The notes under the pieces were generated by a model that did not search any database, was not told the DNA's origin, and saw nothing but the letters and a program-made list of their open reading frames with translations. Positions 1 to 8,773 of a stretch of DNA of 64,000 bases are shown piece after piece (within the stretch, counting starts at the first letter, position 1; the number at the start of each line of letters is the position of its first letter). This DNA is from Phycisphaerae bacterium (GTDB lineage: Bacteria > Planctomycetota > Phycisphaerae > UBA1845): positions 1 to 64,000 of the forward strand of contig JAJDDW010000026.1 in the NCBI GenBank assembly GCA_029260115.1, read 5' to 3'. The translations under genes and the position numbers were made by a program.

Positions 1-47
1 TTCCGCTTACCCTTGCTCTTCGATCCTATTCGTACGACACTACTCAT
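1..47 (-). CDS. Start of a gene running off the left edge (N-terminus only)
   Basis: An ATG at 47 on the minus strand has a good ribosome site (AAGGAG, about 8 bases upstream) and opens a frame of 15 codons to the window edge. The peptide begins MSSVVRIGSKSKGKR and is strongly basic. It lies about 40 bases downstream of the pseudopilin gene on the same strand, so the two are probably co-transcribed. Basic N-termini like this are common before the hydrophobic helix of further pilin or secretion-assembly proteins, but nothing beyond this is visible and the function is unknown. Confidence 0.5.
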   Translation of the reverse strand, partial: MSSVVRIGSKSKGKR

Positions 48-88
48 GACACGGCTCCTTGTTTGATGGAATTGTCGAAAATCCACCG

Positions 89-856
89 TCAAATATGGGG
101 CCGTTCGTCTAAAATTTCAACTAAAAATAGCACACAACCCATAAGGTACGAGGCAGTCAGCGTCGATTCATACATCGGGACTTCTTCGAGCACCGTCACG
201 TCGGGGCGATGATCGCTCGTGGCCAGCCTCAGCTGTACCATCGTCAGGCCGAGGGCCTCGTCGCGCACCCTCGCCCTGAAGCGTACATCGGTCACCTTCC
301 AGCTGACCGCTTCGGGGGGAAGTTCGGGGCGGAAATACGCTCCAATCCAGTGGTTGGAGTGAACGGCGTAATTATTGATACTGCCCGTGGCTGTATGATT
401 AACAAGAACTGTCACCGCGCTTTCGTTTTCAGACGTTTCCTCTGTATCTATTGCCCCGAGATGATACTTAATCTGAAACTCGTAGACGTCATCTGCGACG
501 GTAGTACCCTCGCCATTGTTGTACATGCGGATCAGCGGGTCGCCAGCCGTGCCAGACCACTCATACCGGATGACCTCGGGCCCCACATCACCGTGGTTGC
601 GATCGGGTACCGTGAATTCCACGGCGTTGAGGGACCGTTCTGAGAAAGATGTCGCATAGCGAAGATCGGCAGTGATGTGGCCGGTGATCGTACCAGCCTC
701 GAGCATCGCATCCAATGGGCTATCCCCATCCGGGAGGGCGTGCGAGGCAAGAAGTATGGCTGAGCCAAGGCCCACCATGATTACGGACATCACCGCCACG
801 CTCACGAGGAGTTCCACGAGCGTGAATCCGTATGCTGGGCGGTGATGGATTCGCAT
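89..856 (-). CDS. Prepilin-type N-terminal cleavage/methylation protein (pseudopilin)
   Basis: This 255-residue protein has a short basic leader ending in Gly10, then FTLVELL, the classic type IV prepilin/type II pseudopilin cleavage and methylation motif with Glu at position +5. A hydrophobic helix follows (about residues 11-38). Such proteins are cut by prepilin peptidase at the inner membrane and assemble into a type II secretion pseudopilus or type IV pilus. The rest is a soluble beta-rich domain without a family I recognise, closest in style to minor pseudopilins. A second hydrophobic stretch near the C-terminus (about 232-247) is unusual for the family. No clear ribosome site precedes the ATG at 856. 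The next gene downstream, cut by the window edge, has a good one and may belong to the same operon. Confidence 0.8.
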   Translation of the reverse strand: MRIHHRPAYGFTLVELLVSVAVMSVIMVGLGSAILLASHALPDGDSPLDAMLEAGTITGHITADLRYATSFSERSLNAVEFTVPDRNHGDVGPEVIRYEWSGTAGDPLIRMYNNGEGTTVADDVYEFQIKYHLGAIDTEETSENESAVTVLVNHTATGSINNYAVHSNHWIGAYFRPELPPEAVSWKVTDVRFRARVRDEALGLTMVQLRLATSDHRPDVTVLEEVPMYESTLTASYLMGCVLFLVEILDERPHI

Positions 857-1655
857 TCGGAGGACAGCCTATGCAATGGCGCCGAGGTCTTTCTTTAAGG
901 CCCTTGATCCAATGACCAGACCCAATACTCATCTCGGTCTTTGGGTTGGGCGACCTGAGTTCTGTTTGCCTTCGAGTTGCGTTGGCGGCGACCGATAATC
1001 CGAAGGGCGGCGACATGTTGGGCGGTCCGCAGCTATCGCCCTGCTAACTATATTTCCACCTACCTCTCAGAAGGGCAATTTTTGCGCTTAAGTCGGCATC
1101 AATTGCATCATTACGAACAGATCCGCCAGTCGATAATACTATATCTTGGGGGAGGGCTGAGGATGGCCACATAATAGCGGATTTGGAGACATTCAGCCAT
1201 GATTTGGAAAAAATCTGAGAATATACTTGACGTTGGGTCTTTGTTAGGCCATACTATATACCGAACAGATACTGAACACACCGCTGGGCAAAGTGCTCAA
1301 GCGGCGTGGAGGGTAGATCAGATGACCTTGGCTTATGCACAACCAAACGCTTCGCACCTTAGCGAGCTTCCCTTGTGCGTGTTTGGCCCGGGCGGCGACT
1401 ATCGCAGCGCGATCATCGCAGAGCCATCTACTATCGCGGGGCAAGAAAATTGCAGCAGGCTTAATCGGGTATCTTTCCCGGCTCAGCCCGGCACATCCGC
1501 TTCGGCATCGCGAGCTACGCTTAGCTGGTTCGCTAGGTTGGCCTCGTTGTTTAGTTCAGCCAGGCAGGAAAAAATATCACGTGGCGACATGCCACAGAAC
1601 TTGCCGCTGGTTGTATTTGGCCCATTAGGCCTTCAGCCACTCACGGAGGATTCAC
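857..1655. other. Long gene-poor stretch upstream of lexA
   Basis: About 800 bases lie between the divergent pseudopilin and lexA. No known family is encoded here. The only plausible reading frame is a weak one from 1199 on the plus strand, listed separately. The lexA promoter and any SOS operator should lie in the last 100-150 bases, but I see no unambiguous GAAC/GTTC or CTGT/ACAG type LexA box. Confidence 0.5.
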
Positions 1656-1912
1656 ATGGCACGGCGCAAAGCAGTACAAACCGAAGAAGCACGTTGTTTG
1701 ACACCACGGCAGATCGAAATCTTAACCATGATTCGCGACGCCCGGCGGACCCTTGGCTATTCCCCGACGTTGCAGGAAATAGCCGACGAACTCGGCATCA
1801 GCAAAATAACGGTGTTCGAACACGTCGAGTTACTGCTCGAAAAAAAAATGCTCACCCGCCAGTCGAACAAGGCACGCTCTTTGGACTTGACTGCCATAGT
1901 GCAGCTTCCTGA
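1199..1912 (+). CDS. Doubtful ORF upstream of and overlapping lexA
   Basis: The frame opens at an ATG at 1199 with a GGAG 10 bases upstream. It runs 237 codons, the last 86 of which overlap lexA in another frame. The part before lexA contains two similar motifs, LPLCVFGPGG (about residue 58) and LPLVVFGPLG (about 135), which suggest an internal duplication or a decayed repeat. Small SOS genes often sit beside lexA, but no family is recognisable here. A 257-base overlap with a confident gene is implausible. If anything is real, it is the N-terminal ~150 codons. Treat as unproven. Confidence 0.2.
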   Translation: MIWKKSENILDVGSLLGHTIYRTDTEHTAGQSAQAAWRVDQMTLAYAQPNASHLSELPLCVFGPGGDYRSAIIAEPSTIAGQENCSRLNRVSFPAQPGTSASASRATLSWFARLASLFSSARQEKISRGDMPQNLPLVVFGPLGLQPLTEDSHGTAQSSTNRRSTLFDTTADRNLNHDSRRPADPWLFPDVAGNSRRTRHQQNNGVRTRRVTARKKNAHPPVEQGTLFGLDCHSAAS

Positions 1913-2291
1913 CGAACGACCTACGCGCATACCACTGGTCGGGCGCATTGCTGCTGGCCTGCCGGTCGAAGCCATCGAAACGCCGGACATTCTCGACTTT
2001 GAAGAAATGTTTGATCGTCGCTACCCCGTGCGAGCGCTCCGAGTAACCGGCGATAGCATGATCGAAGACCATATCTGCGACGGCGACATCGTCATATACG
2101 AAGAGCGTAGCAACGCAAAAAACGGTGATACGGTCGTGGCAATTATCAACGAAGATGAGGCTACGCTAAAACGCTTTTATAAAGAAAAAAACCGCATCCG
2201 GTTACAGCCGGCTAACGCTAAGTACAAGCCAATTTATTCACGTAATGTGAAAATACAAGGCGTGTTGATTGGCGTCATGCGCCAATGTTAA
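1656..2291 (+). CDS. lexA: LexA repressor/autopeptidase
   Basis: LexA is the SOS repressor, which cleaves itself when stimulated by RecA-ssDNA filaments. The 211-residue protein has the standard layout. A winged helix-turn-helix covers about residues 14-76 (LTPRQIEIL, then PTLQEIADELGIS). The S24 peptidase domain contains the Ala100-Gly101 cleavage bond in RIAAGLP, nucleophile Ser134 in TGDSMIED and general-base Lys172 in ATLKRFY. Length is typical. The start is an ATG with a GGAGG site 7 bases upstream. It probably controls itself and DNA repair genes elsewhere. No recA, imuB or dnaE2 is nearby. An MFS gene follows after about 110 bases. Confidence 0.96.
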   Translation: MARRKAVQTEEARCLTPRQIEILTMIRDARRTLGYSPTLQEIADELGISKITVFEHVELLLEKKMLTRQSNKARSLDLTAIVQLPDERPTRIPLVGRIAAGLPVEAIETPDILDFEEMFDRRYPVRALRVTGDSMIEDHICDGDIVIYEERSNAKNGDTVVAIINEDEATLKRFYKEKNRIRLQPANAKYKPIYSRNVKIQGVLIGVMRQC

Positions 2292-2402
2292 AGCGCCTTA
2301 GCTGTCCTGAATATCCTATCACTACTACCAATCTCGCTTGCAGATTTCGTTCGTTACGCCTACGTTAAGGCAACGCAATGATGCGTTGATTGGAGTACAC
2401 GA

Positions 2403-3794
2403 TTGGATCTTCTAGGCATCCGGACGCTGCCGTTTCTTTCACGTCGAAATTTTTATTACGAGTTTAAGCATCTTCTCCCTTGGAGTGTCCTAGCGGGCTT
2501 GGTCGAAGGTCAGTTCGCCAGCGTTGTCGTCGCAAAAAGTTTCAACGGCAGCCCGTTGCAAATCGCCATTGCTACAGCCACTCCCATCGCGGCCATGACC
2601 TTCAGTCTGTTATGGGGCATGCTCTGTGTCGGTCGCCCCAAAATTCGACTCGCGATGATCTTTGCGGCAGGCACTGCGATATGCGCCGGGACAGCCGGGG
2701 CTATCCCAGCTACGCCAAGCGGCGCGATTTGGTTTCTCTCGCAGATGGCCGCCGCGCAAATTCTCCTCGCCGGTGTCGTCACGGTTCGCTCAGCCATTTG
2801 GAAATCTAACTACCCCCAAAAAATGCGCGGACAAATCACGGCAAGGCTCCAAGCGCTGCGTTTCGTCGTTACGGTATCCACAGTGCTTATCGCCTCGGCT
2901 ATCTGCGACCACAACGCTTCAGCCTATCGCTTCGTCTATCCCGTAGCCGGCGTTTTGGGAATGATTGGCGCGATGCTGTTGCCACGATTGCACATCCGGG
3001 GGGAACGCGCAGAACTCCGCACTCGTCGAACGCCTAGCTGCGAGGATATGCCTCGCGAAGGCATGATCGAACCGTTCAGCCTGACCGCCCTACTGTCACC
3101 GGGCCATGTGCTTGGTCAGATGTATAAAATTCTGCGCGATGACCGGCGCTTCCGGCATTACTGCATCGCTCAATTGATGACAGGCATAGCTAACTTGATG
3201 ACCGTATCGCTAGCCGCAACGATCATCACGCGCGACTTGGATATGGGTCTGACCTGGGATTTTTGGATATGCACCGGGATCATCGTTGCCTTGCCTAGAT
3301 TGGCCATGCTCGGCAGCCTACGTCGCTGGGGCCAATTGTTTGATCGCGTCGGCGTCGTTCGTTTCCGGGTGGTCAATGTCATCATGTGGACGTCTTCGCT
3401 AGTGCTCGGGTTAATCGCCAGCTATATAGCCGTCGACATCGCACCATTCGGCAGCATGCAATCGTTTATGGCCATTGTTTTCTTTTCGCTTCGCGCGCTC
3501 GTTCAAGGCATGGGATTTGCGGGCGGCGCGTTAGCGTGGAATCTTGGTCATCTCCATTTCGCTAAGCCGGAAGAAGCGGAAATGTACATGGGCATTCACG
3601 TGTCACTCACGGGCCTGCGTGGCATCGTCGCCCCGCTAGGCGGCATTTGGTTATGGCATAACGCTGGTTGGCCGGCTTGGGCAGTTTGGCTGCTGGCGAT
3701 ATTTTTCTCGCTCGTGAGCTTATTGGTGTTTTACAAGATGGCGCGGCAGGAGATGGCCATCGACGCCGCTCATCCGTTTGGTGGTGATGCGTAG
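2403..3794 (+). CDS. MFS-type transporter
   Basis: A 463-residue integral membrane protein with about 11-12 hydrophobic helices in two halves, separated by a hydrophilic loop at about residues 196-230. This layout is typical of the major facilitator superfamily. The substrate cannot be read from the sequence. The usual loop 2-3 signature is only loosely kept (VGRPKIRLAM near residue 78). The start appears to be TTG at 2403, 8 bases after GGAG; a later start would remove part of the first amphipathic region. It lies downstream of lexA on the same strand, but the 110-base gap gives little support for a shared transcript. Confidence 0.75.
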   Translation: MDLLGIRTLPFLSRRNFYYEFKHLLPWSVLAGLVEGQFASVVVAKSFNGSPLQIAIATATPIAAMTFSLLWGMLCVGRPKIRLAMIFAAGTAICAGTAGAIPATPSGAIWFLSQMAAAQILLAGVVTVRSAIWKSNYPQKMRGQITARLQALRFVVTVSTVLIASAICDHNASAYRFVYPVAGVLGMIGAMLLPRLHIRGERAELRTRRTPSCEDMPREGMIEPFSLTALLSPGHVLGQMYKILRDDRRFRHYCIAQLMTGIANLMTVSLAATIITRDLDMGLTWDFWICTGIIVALPRLAMLGSLRRWGQLFDRVGVVRFRVVNVIMWTSSLVLGLIASYIAVDIAPFGSMQSFMAIVFFSLRALVQGMGFAGGALAWNLGHLHFAKPEEAEMYMGIHVSLTGLRGIVAPLGGIWLWHNAGWPAWAVWLLAIFFSLVSLLVFYKMARQEMAIDAAHPFGGDA

Positions 3795-3827
3795 TGTACT
3801 GCCGACTTTATTATTGCTAAGCGAAAC

Positions 3828-4457
3828 CTAAATCCGCTTGCGCCGTTGAATCAAAACAGCAACTCCGGTTATAGCGAACAGAGTGATTGAAACAGGTTCG
3901 GGGACGATTTGAAATACGAACCCATTAATGGCGTCTATTGTAACATCGTTAAAACCGTCTAAAAAATATGGTGCTGTACTTAAGAACGAAGCCCCTACGC
4001 TTACTTCGAATAATCCGAAGGGAACATTATTTGGTACAAACAGATCGAAAGATAAAACTGTACCTTCACCAAAACTTCCGGCTCCTAGAAAATTTGAAAA
4101 CTTGGCATCAACCGCGGCGGTGTCGGCATACGTGTCGGCGGTAAGTACCGTAGGCAGATCAGTAACTTGTGGCACACTGACGTCATCGCCGCCGTCAGTA
4201 ACATATGGGTCTCCCCAGAAGAAATCAGTCAATTCTAGTCCAGGCCTAGAAACGACTATCGTAAAATCGTTGGCGATATGTTCGCTGTTGCCAGACAGCA
4301 CGACGTTTAAGTGATGCATAGACCCTGGCAATATATATCCAATATTGTAACCAAAATCATCTTCAACAGAAATGACATAATTTGCGTTTGCGTGTGAAGT
4401 ACACACGATGATCATCCCAGTCGCCATCGTGGCGAGTCTACTTTTAGTTAAGTTCAT
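3828..4457 (-). CDS. PEP-CTERM sorting-domain protein
   Basis: This 209-residue exported protein has an N-terminal signal peptide (about 1-26, ending near SHANA) and a beta-rich middle. Its C-terminus has the three-part exosortase signal: VPEP at about 185-188, a hydrophobic helix (SITLFAITGVAVLI) and a basic tail (QRRKRI). PEP-CTERM proteins are processed by an exosortase and are usually found in organisms that make extracellular polysaccharide, which fits the two EPS loci in this window. The start has a strong AAAGGGG ribosome site. The middle domain is not recognisable as an enzyme. A small GC-rich hairpin (GGCC-TTAC-GGCC) sits upstream of the gene near 4503-4516. Confidence 0.9.
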   Translation of the reverse strand: MNLTKSRLATMATGMIIVCTSHANANYVISVEDDFGYNIGYILPGSMHHLNVVLSGNSEHIANDFTIVVSRPGLELTDFFWGDPYVTDGGDDVSVPQVTDLPTVLTADTYADTAAVDAKFSNFLGAGSFGEGTVLSFDLFVPNNVPFGLFEVSVGASFLSTAPYFLDGFNDVTIDAINGFVFQIVPEPVSITLFAITGVAVLIQRRKRI

Positions 4458-4547
4458 GATTTGAACCCCTTTGTTTCATGATCCCAGAACGTTTGAAGCT
4501 GCTTGGCCGTAAGGCCGCAAACTATTATACCGAATTAACTATCAGTG

Positions 4548-5780
4548 TCACGAAAATTGCTTTGAAATCATTATGGCCTTGCCTGCGGCGAATACTGCCC
4601 TCGGTAATGCTTGCTGGTCAAAAATGCTTTCCCAGCCGCTTACTGCAGCACTTGCTAAGGAATAAACAGCTAAATCTGCAAACTTCCCTCGCGCCAATGA
4701 GCCGACTTGAGTGGCTAAGTCTAACGCTTTTGCGCCGTTGATTGTTCCTAATTCCATCAACGTTTGCGGATCGATGCCATCTCGTTGTCGCAATAGTTGT
4801 AATTCTTCTAGCACCGATAGCGAGGGGTTTGAAGCTAAGCTGTCTGTCCCAATGGCGACGTTCACACCCGCGCTTATCATATCTCTGTACCGATGAGGGG
4901 CGTGACCAAACGCCTCGTGTGTTCTTGGGCAATAGGCCACGCTGGATTGCGACGTCGCGAGTTTCTTAATATCGGCGTCACTCACGTAATTAGCATGGGC
5001 GACGACGGTTCGCTCGGTGAGCAGTCCGGTGGTCGCGGCTACATCAATCGGCGAACAAGAAAGAGTCTCCACGTCGTCATCCCAAACGCCCAGGTCAACT
5101 AGGTATTGCTGAAGCGGGCCGCGTTTATGCTGCGTGAACTGTGCTTCAGCCAACGTCTCTGCTACGTGCATACATAAGGGTAAATCTAGGGCTGTTGATT
5201 TGTCCGCGCAGGCCCGCAAGGCTTTCGGTTCGACAGTATATGGGGCGTGTGGAGAAATCCCCGCTTGTAGGCGCAATGTACCTGAGATTGGCGCTATAGA
5301 TGCCGCCAGCTTGTCATGCCAAGTATCGCGCAAATTCCCAGTGGCGATGATCTCACCAAAAGACACCCCACAGAGATTGGACTTCGCCAAGATTGGCCGA
5401 ATCCAGGATGGTTCGCGGGTGATGTCTCCCACACACGTCACCCCAGCAGCTAACGACTGCGCCACCCCCAATCGCGCTGACGCTTGCAATTGCTCTTTGG
5501 TAGAAAGTTGGGCACGAATTAATTTCACCAATGGCAATAGCCAAGCGGCAAAGTCTTCCGTGGGAGACACTTTCCCTTTGAGCGAAGTTAGTTCCAGATG
5601 GGTGTGGGCATTCACAAAGCCCGGACAAATCATCGCTTGTCCATAATCGATCGAGTCGTTGTCGACGGGTCGGTTGGCTGCTGACCCCAACGACATAATG
5701 CGACCGTGTTCGAATTGCACGAACCCGTTTTCAATCACGGGCGCATCTACCGGGACCACGAATTTTGCGAATAGTAGCAT
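4548..5780 (-). CDS. Amidohydrolase of the Atz/Trz, SsnA-type deaminase family
   Basis: A metal-dependent hydrolase of the cytosine-deaminase-like TIM barrel group, about 410 residues. Metal and catalytic motifs appear in order: HTHLE (about residues 59-63), SPHAPYTV, CMHVAET, VAHANYV and GTDSLASN. This is the pattern of chlorohydrolase/guanine- or S-adenosylhomocysteine-deaminase-like enzymes. The exact substrate is not deducible. The frame extends upstream to 5879, but that would overlap the GNAT gene by 95 bases, so I take the ATG at 5780. That ATG is 4 bases after the upstream stop and fits MLLFAKF, a normal start for the N-terminal beta-sandwich. It forms a tight minus-strand run with the GNAT gene and gatA. 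Confidence 0.88.
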   Translation of the reverse strand: MLLFAKFVVPVDAPVIENGFVQFEHGRIMSLGSAANRPVDNDSIDYGQAMICPGFVNAHTHLELTSLKGKVSPTEDFAAWLLPLVKLIRAQLSTKEQLQASARLGVAQSLAAGVTCVGDITREPSWIRPILAKSNLCGVSFGEIIATGNLRDTWHDKLAASIAPISGTLRLQAGISPHAPYTVEPKALRACADKSTALDLPLCMHVAETLAEAQFTQHKRGPLQQYLVDLGVWDDDVETLSCSPIDVAATTGLLTERTVVAHANYVSDADIKKLATSQSSVAYCPRTHEAFGHAPHRYRDMISAGVNVAIGTDSLASNPSLSVLEELQLLRQRDGIDPQTLMELGTINGAKALDLATQVGSLARGKFADLAVYSLASAAVSGWESIFDQQALPRAVFAAGKAIMISKQFS

Positions 5781-5784
5781 GGGA

Positions 5785-6564
5785 TTATGATTTTGACTTA
5801 CGGTAAAATTCGACGAACTCGCCTTGCGCTTCAAAGCCCGCTCGATGAAGTAAGTCGAGCTTACAATTGCCTGATTCAACCTGCGTGCAAATGTTGCGTA
5901 GCGCGAGTCGTTTAGCTAGAGCCAAAACATGTGCAAGCAGTGCTGTTTCACCGGCTGGTGATTCTTGGTTGTGGGATACGTGAAAGTCCATTATGCAGGC
6001 GATATCCCCCACTTGATATAGCGAGCATCTGCCCACGGCTCGATTATCAATCATCGCGACAAACGCATCGTAAGCCGGATCGTCCATTCGCGACTCTTCG
6101 GCTTGCACGCGTGTAGCTGCGTCATCCGTAGGTTCATCTTCCATTTCGTTTAAGACTAACTCACGAAAAATCATTCGCAACGCTCTGGCCGGGATAATAC
6201 GAACATTTTCAGCCACCCCTAACTCGCCCCACTGCGTCAGCTGCATGGCACTATATGTCTGCGGCGAAAACCCCTTGTCGACTAGAAACGTAGCTAGCTT
6301 GTCGGTCTCCTGCTCCATGGCTGGTGCCCATCGTTGGCAGACCAGTTGCTGCGCGTCGAACCAGGACTGGGCTTGTTGATAGATTGTATCAAGTGGCATA
6401 TCGTCATCAAGGACCACTTCTCGAAACTGATTGGCCAGTGCAAAAGTGGGGAACTGGGGCGCGTAGTAACATATACCATTATCCAGTGTTTGCTTTTCAC
6501 AAATCTGTTGGCTATGAGCCTGGGTAACGCGAAGTAATGAACCGATGGTTGATGACATAGACAT
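5785..6564 (-). CDS. GNAT-like acetyltransferase
   Basis: A 259-residue protein. Its C-terminal half (about 125-255) resembles the GNAT fold: a beta strand with VGRCSLYQVGDIACIMDFHV, then a helix LLAHVLALAKRLALRNI and a final strand GFEAQGEFVEFYRK, as in the acetyl-CoA-binding region and C-terminal arm. The N-terminal half lacks an obvious motif and may be a degenerate second GNAT domain. The acceptor is unknown. It lies between gatA (6 bases upstream) and the amidohydrolase (4 bases downstream), so the three are very likely one transcript. The start is either ATG 6564 or ATG 6558; the second is better spaced from GCGGGA. Confidence 0.7.
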   Translation of the reverse strand: MSMSSTIGSLLRVTQAHSQQICEKQTLDNGICYYAPQFPTFALANQFREVVLDDDMPLDTIYQQAQSWFDAQQLVCQRWAPAMEQETDKLATFLVDKGFSPQTYSAMQLTQWGELGVAENVRIIPARALRMIFRELVLNEMEDEPTDDAATRVQAEESRMDDPAYDAFVAMIDNRAVGRCSLYQVGDIACIMDFHVSHNQESPAGETALLAHVLALAKRLALRNICTQVESGNCKLDLLHRAGFEAQGEFVEFYRKSKS

Positions 6565-6570
6565 TCCCGC

Positions 6571-8028
6571 TTATTTAGTAGCCAACTCTGGCGCTTGCAA
6601 ATGATAGTCGGTCATGGATTGATAGTGATGAGCCATGGATAATAGCGTCGACTCACCCAACGGCTGGCCCATGAGCTGCCAACCAATCGGTAAACCTGAA
6701 CCATCAAAACCACACGGCAAACTAATGGCACACAAACCGGCTAAGTTCGCGAACACGGTGTACATATCCGACAGATACATGGCTAGGGGGTCTTCGACTT
6801 TTTCGCCAACGGCAAAGGCCGTCGTGGGCGCGACAGGCAGCGCGATCACATCACAGCGTTGATAAGCCGCATCGAAATCCACTTTGATGAGACGACGGAC
6901 CTTAAGGGCCTTGAGGTAATACGCATCGTAATATCCGCTCGACAATGCATACGTTCCCATCATGATGCGGCGTTTGACCTCCGCACCGAAACCCTCACCC
7001 CGACTCGTCGCATACATGTCGGCTAAGTCCCGAGGCTCTGCGGCACGATAGCCATAATGCACACCGTCGAACCGTGCTAAGTTGCTAGACGCCTCAGCCA
7101 TGGCGATCATATAATAGGAGGCGATGGCATACTTCATATGCGGCAACGCTATGGGTACGATCTCGCAGCCAGCGTCACGCATTTTTTCGATGCTTGATTC
7201 GACTGACAGGCGCACGTCGTCAGACAATCCTTCTGCGAAACAGGCATCACACACGCCCACCCGCTTGCCATCTATAGGTTGATGTAATGCATCCGTGTAT
7301 ACAGGGACGTCTTCGTTGACTGATGTGGAATCTCGGTCGTCATGGCCGGCGATAACTTCGAGCATGAGTGCCGCGTCGTCAACACTTGTCGCGAAGGGAC
7401 CGATCTGGTCTAAGCTGCTGCCATAAGCGACAAGTCCGTATCGAGAGACTCGACCATAACTTGGTTTCAAGCCGACCACGCCGCAAAACGACGCGGGCTG
7501 ACGAATGGACCCACCGGTATCGCTCCCTAAAGAGGCTGACACCATGCGAGATGCGACGGCGACGGCTGGTCCACCGGATGAACCACCTGGGACGCGCTGC
7601 GTGTCCCAGGGGTTTAGCGTGCCACCGTGTAAAGAGAACTCGGTGCTGCTGCCCATGGCGAATTCGTCGAGGTTGGCCTTGCCCACGATCACTGCGTCCG
7701 CGTCAATTAACTGGTCGACGACGAAAGCGTTGAACTGCGAGACGTAGGATTCAAGAATTTTTGAGCCACAAGTTGTACGGGAAAATTCCGTGCATATATT
7801 ATCTTTCACTACGACGGGTACGCCAGCTAACTTGCCCAACGTCTGACCGTCGGCTCTTTTTTTATCGATACGAGCCGCGTCCGCGCGGGCGCGGTCTTCG
7901 TCGTAGCTTACCAGGGCATTCACTGCCTTATCGCGGCTATTGATTCGTTTGAGGCATGCGTCCATCACATCGGCAGCACTGGACGAACCGCTACGAACGA
8001 GCGCTGCTGTGTCGATCACTTCACCCAT
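6571..8028 (-). CDS. gatA: Glutamyl-tRNA(Gln)/aspartyl-tRNA(Asn) amidotransferase subunit A
   Basis: GatA is the glutaminase subunit of the GatCAB complex, which converts misacylated Glu-tRNA(Gln) or Asp-tRNA(Asn) to the correct amide. The 485-residue protein has the amidase signature with all three catalytic elements: the lysine in VVVKDNIC, the cis-serine in GSDTGGSIRQPA and the glycine-serine loop PGGSSGGPAVAVAS. Length is normal. It starts 12 bases after gatC, and the order C then A is common. gatB is not in the window. The GNAT and amidohydrolase genes follow with almost no gaps. Confidence 0.97.
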   Translation of the reverse strand: MGEVIDTAALVRSGSSSAADVMDACLKRINSRDKAVNALVSYDEDRARADAARIDKKRADGQTLGKLAGVPVVVKDNICTEFSRTTCGSKILESYVSQFNAFVVDQLIDADAVIVGKANLDEFAMGSSTEFSLHGGTLNPWDTQRVPGGSSGGPAVAVASRMVSASLGSDTGGSIRQPASFCGVVGLKPSYGRVSRYGLVAYGSSLDQIGPFATSVDDAALMLEVIAGHDDRDSTSVNEDVPVYTDALHQPIDGKRVGVCDACFAEGLSDDVRLSVESSIEKMRDAGCEIVPIALPHMKYAIASYYMIAMAEASSNLARFDGVHYGYRAAEPRDLADMYATSRGEGFGAEVKRRIMMGTYALSSGYYDAYYLKALKVRRLIKVDFDAAYQRCDVIALPVAPTTAFAVGEKVEDPLAMYLSDMYTVFANLAGLCAISLPCGFDGSGLPIGWQLMGQPLGESTLLSMAHHYQSMTDYHLQAPELATK

Positions 8029-8040
8029 GACAAAGGCCCG

Positions 8041-8346
8041 TTATGAACTTTCTTGATCTAGTACTTTGGGAACGACGAAAAAACCGCGATCGGCTTGCGG
8101 CGCATTAGCCAACGCCTGCTCCGAAGATAACGAAGGACGAACAACATCTTCTCGCAGCACATTGGTAACAGGTAGTGCGTGGGTCAACGGCTCTACGTTG
8201 TCTGTATTCACTTCGTTTAACAAGTCGACGTAATCGAAAATTCGCGATAACTGGCCTACGTAACGCTGGACCTCGTCCTCGCTCACGCGCAGTCGAGCCA
8301 GAATCGCGACCCGGCGTACCATATCAGCGTCGATTGATTTAGTCAT
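8041..8346 (-). CDS. gatC: Glutamyl-tRNA(Gln)/aspartyl-tRNA(Asn) amidotransferase subunit C
   Basis: The small stabilising subunit of GatCAB, 101 residues. It shows the family pattern of an N-terminal helix with VRRVAILARLRVSEDE, a central LSRIFDYVDLLNEVNT helix and the conserved VEPLTHALPVTNVLREDVV extended segment that wraps around GatA. The start has a GAGAGGGA ribosome site. It is the first gene of the gatC-gatA-GNAT-amidohydrolase run. Confidence 0.95.
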   Translation of the reverse strand: MTKSIDADMVRRVAILARLRVSEDEVQRYVGQLSRIFDYVDLLNEVNTDNVEPLTHALPVTNVLREDVVRPSLSSEQALANAPQADRGFFVVPKVLDQESS

Positions 8347-8375
8347 GATTCCCTCTCACTTGCCATCGCCAATGA

Positions 8376-8750
8376 TCATAGCTTACGCCTGCTAGCACCG
8401 ATAGCCAAACATAACCAGCCGAGGATCATGAACAATCCGCCAAGCGGCGTGACTGGGCCAAGCCAACGCCAGCCCGCTAGACTTAGCCCGTATAAACTGC
8501 CGGAGAAAAGAATTATACCGACCAACATGCACCAGGCTGATGCCTTAACCATCTTGGTTGGCTGAACTGACATGAAACAGGCCACGCCTAGTAGTGCGAG
8601 CGCGTGATACATTTGATAACGTACGCCCACTTCAAACGTGGCTAGCGCCGACTCGTCGATAATTTTTTTTAGGCCATGCGCTGCGAACGCCCCGAGCGCG
8701 ACGGCTAACATACCATTGATTGACGCGATTACGACCCATCTTGCGGGCAT
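8376..8750 (-). CDS. DUF423 family small membrane protein
   Basis: A protein of about 124 residues with four hydrophobic helices and the family hallmarks: a GAFAAHGLKK segment after the first helix, YQMYHALALLGVA in the second, LFSGSLYGLSL in the third and TPLGGLFMILGWL in the fourth. The function of the family is unknown; it is widespread and inner-membrane. A strong GGAGG 8 bases before the ATG at 8750 decides the start over the ATG six codons earlier. It starts just after the end of fxsA, so the two are probably co-transcribed. Confidence 0.9.
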   Translation of the reverse strand: MPARWVVIASINGMLAVALGAFAAHGLKKIIDESALATFEVGVRYQMYHALALLGVACFMSVQPTKMVKASAWCMLVGIILFSGSLYGLSLAGWRWLGPVTPLGGLFMILGWLCLAIGASRRKL

Positions 8751-8773
8751 ATCAAAAACCTCCAGCATCGGCC

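Noticed and set aside
209-643. Plus-strand ORF opposite the pseudopilin gene
   Set aside because: It is a shadow of the confident minus-strand pseudopilin, with no ribosome site or family.
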